Under the pieces are notes generated by a model. That model was not told the DNA's origin and did no database searches. It saw only the letters and a program-made list of their open reading frames with translations. This document shows positions 63,749 through 64,000 of a stretch of DNA of 64,000 nt, in pieces (positions within the stretch are counted from its first letter, which is position 1; each line of letters opens with the position of its first letter). The position numbers and the translations under genes were made by a program. The DNA comes from Brevibacillus panacihumi (GTDB taxonomy: Bacteria; Bacillota; Bacilli; Brevibacillales; Brevibacillaceae), in assembly GCF_003710985.1 (NCBI RefSeq), contig NZ_RHHT01000026.1, positions 62,001 through 126,000 on the forward strand, given 5' to 3'.

Positions 63749-64000
63749 GCGATAACACCTTCTTCCAACGGAAGGCGTTCGTTCATGTTCAGTCTGAATG
63801 TACCATAAGGGTTTACATGCGTGTATATCAGCGGGGTAAGCGCCCGTAAGTCTTCCGGAGTCATCATATCGTACCATTTACGGTCGGATAGGACGCTTTG
63901 CAACATAATGGTATTAATGTACACCAGACAGTTTTGCAGAAGGTGAAGTGATAATACGGCCATCTCTTGATCCTCTAACCGGTTGGTGGAAATTTCTCCG
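63745..64000 (-). mobile_element. tnpA: Tn3-family transposase, C-terminal end (runs off the window)
   Basis: The last 84 codons of a Tn3-family TnpA, open to the window edge: [20 protein letters not shown], then [23 protein letters not shown] and the terminal [14 protein letters not shown]. These match the conserved end of Tn3 transposases, which follows the catalytic Glu. A 38-bp terminal inverted repeat normally follows the stop closely, but none is obvious; instead the recombinase frame begins, overlapping the stop in GTGA. Confidence 0.85.

Noticed and set aside
1-64000. tRNA, rRNA or complete insertion sequence
   Set aside because: I found no tRNA-like cloverleaf, rRNA segment or complete insertion sequence; the only mobile DNA seen is the Tn3/recombinase remnant at the right edge.

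Overview
The window looks like a chromosomal segment of an endospore-forming Bacillota of about 50% G+C, most likely a Brevibacillus or close Paenibacillaceae relative. The reasons are a gerA-gerB-gerC germinant-receptor operon, strong AGGAGG-type ribosome sites with frequent GTG and TTG starts, a Bacillus-type des/desK/desR membrane-fluidity operon, KhtTU-type K+/H+ antiport, many soluble and membrane chemoreceptors, and an LPXTG surface protein with a class D sortase. The genus is inference; no rRNA or tRNA gene is present to fix it.

Layout. 1-7.1 kb: the start of pncB, a MOSC protein, rluF, uppP, ktrB and an orphan oligopeptide-binding lipoprotein. 7.1-13.8 kb: a nitrilase-family amidase, the des-desK-desR operon with a recognisable operator, a soluble chemoreceptor and khtU-khtT. 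14.1-24.5 kb: a WYL regulator, DinB and FMN-reductase genes, then a TRAP transporter (dctPQM) facing a soluble chemoreceptor, two tandem Crp/Fnr regulators and a TetR regulator, and an exported YtcJ-like amidohydrolase. 24.6-31.3 kb: a membrane chemoreceptor, the ger operon (its A gene carries a frameshift) and a PAS chemoreceptor.

31.5-39.2 kb is a cell-surface module: a 1547-residue LPXTG adhesin with SpaA/CnaB repeats, an exported transglutaminase-like protein behind a cyclic-di-GMP-I riboswitch, a class D sortase, and a response regulator with a SARP-like output. A 17-bp direct-repeat site (11-bp period) occurs upstream of both the adhesin and the PAS chemoreceptor. A PAS-PAS-GGDEF-EAL protein at 43.5 kb could supply or remove the c-di-GMP.

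39.3-53.3 kb: a MarR-controlled 14-TM drug exporter, another chemoreceptor, a radical SAM/SPASM protein, a DJ-1 family protein, an EamA transporter, a FAD monooxygenase, and next to it an alpha/beta-fold protein whose catalytic residues match the cofactor-free quinolone 2,4-dioxygenases (HOD/QDO). The last two suggest breakdown or modification of 4-quinolones, for instance alkylquinolone signals. Then come a DUF2294 protein and an SDR divergent from a WYL regulator with nested palindromes between them.

53.3-61.8 kb: a DinB protein, an ABC-2 exporter with its two-component system, a GNAT-RidA fusion behind a leader of twin hairpins, a small membrane protein and an S-adenosylmethionine methyltransferase. 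62-64 kb is decayed mobile DNA: the end of a Tn3-family transposase, an overlapping frameshifted tyrosine recombinase, and a chemoreceptor gene cut at its 5' end and internally deleted.
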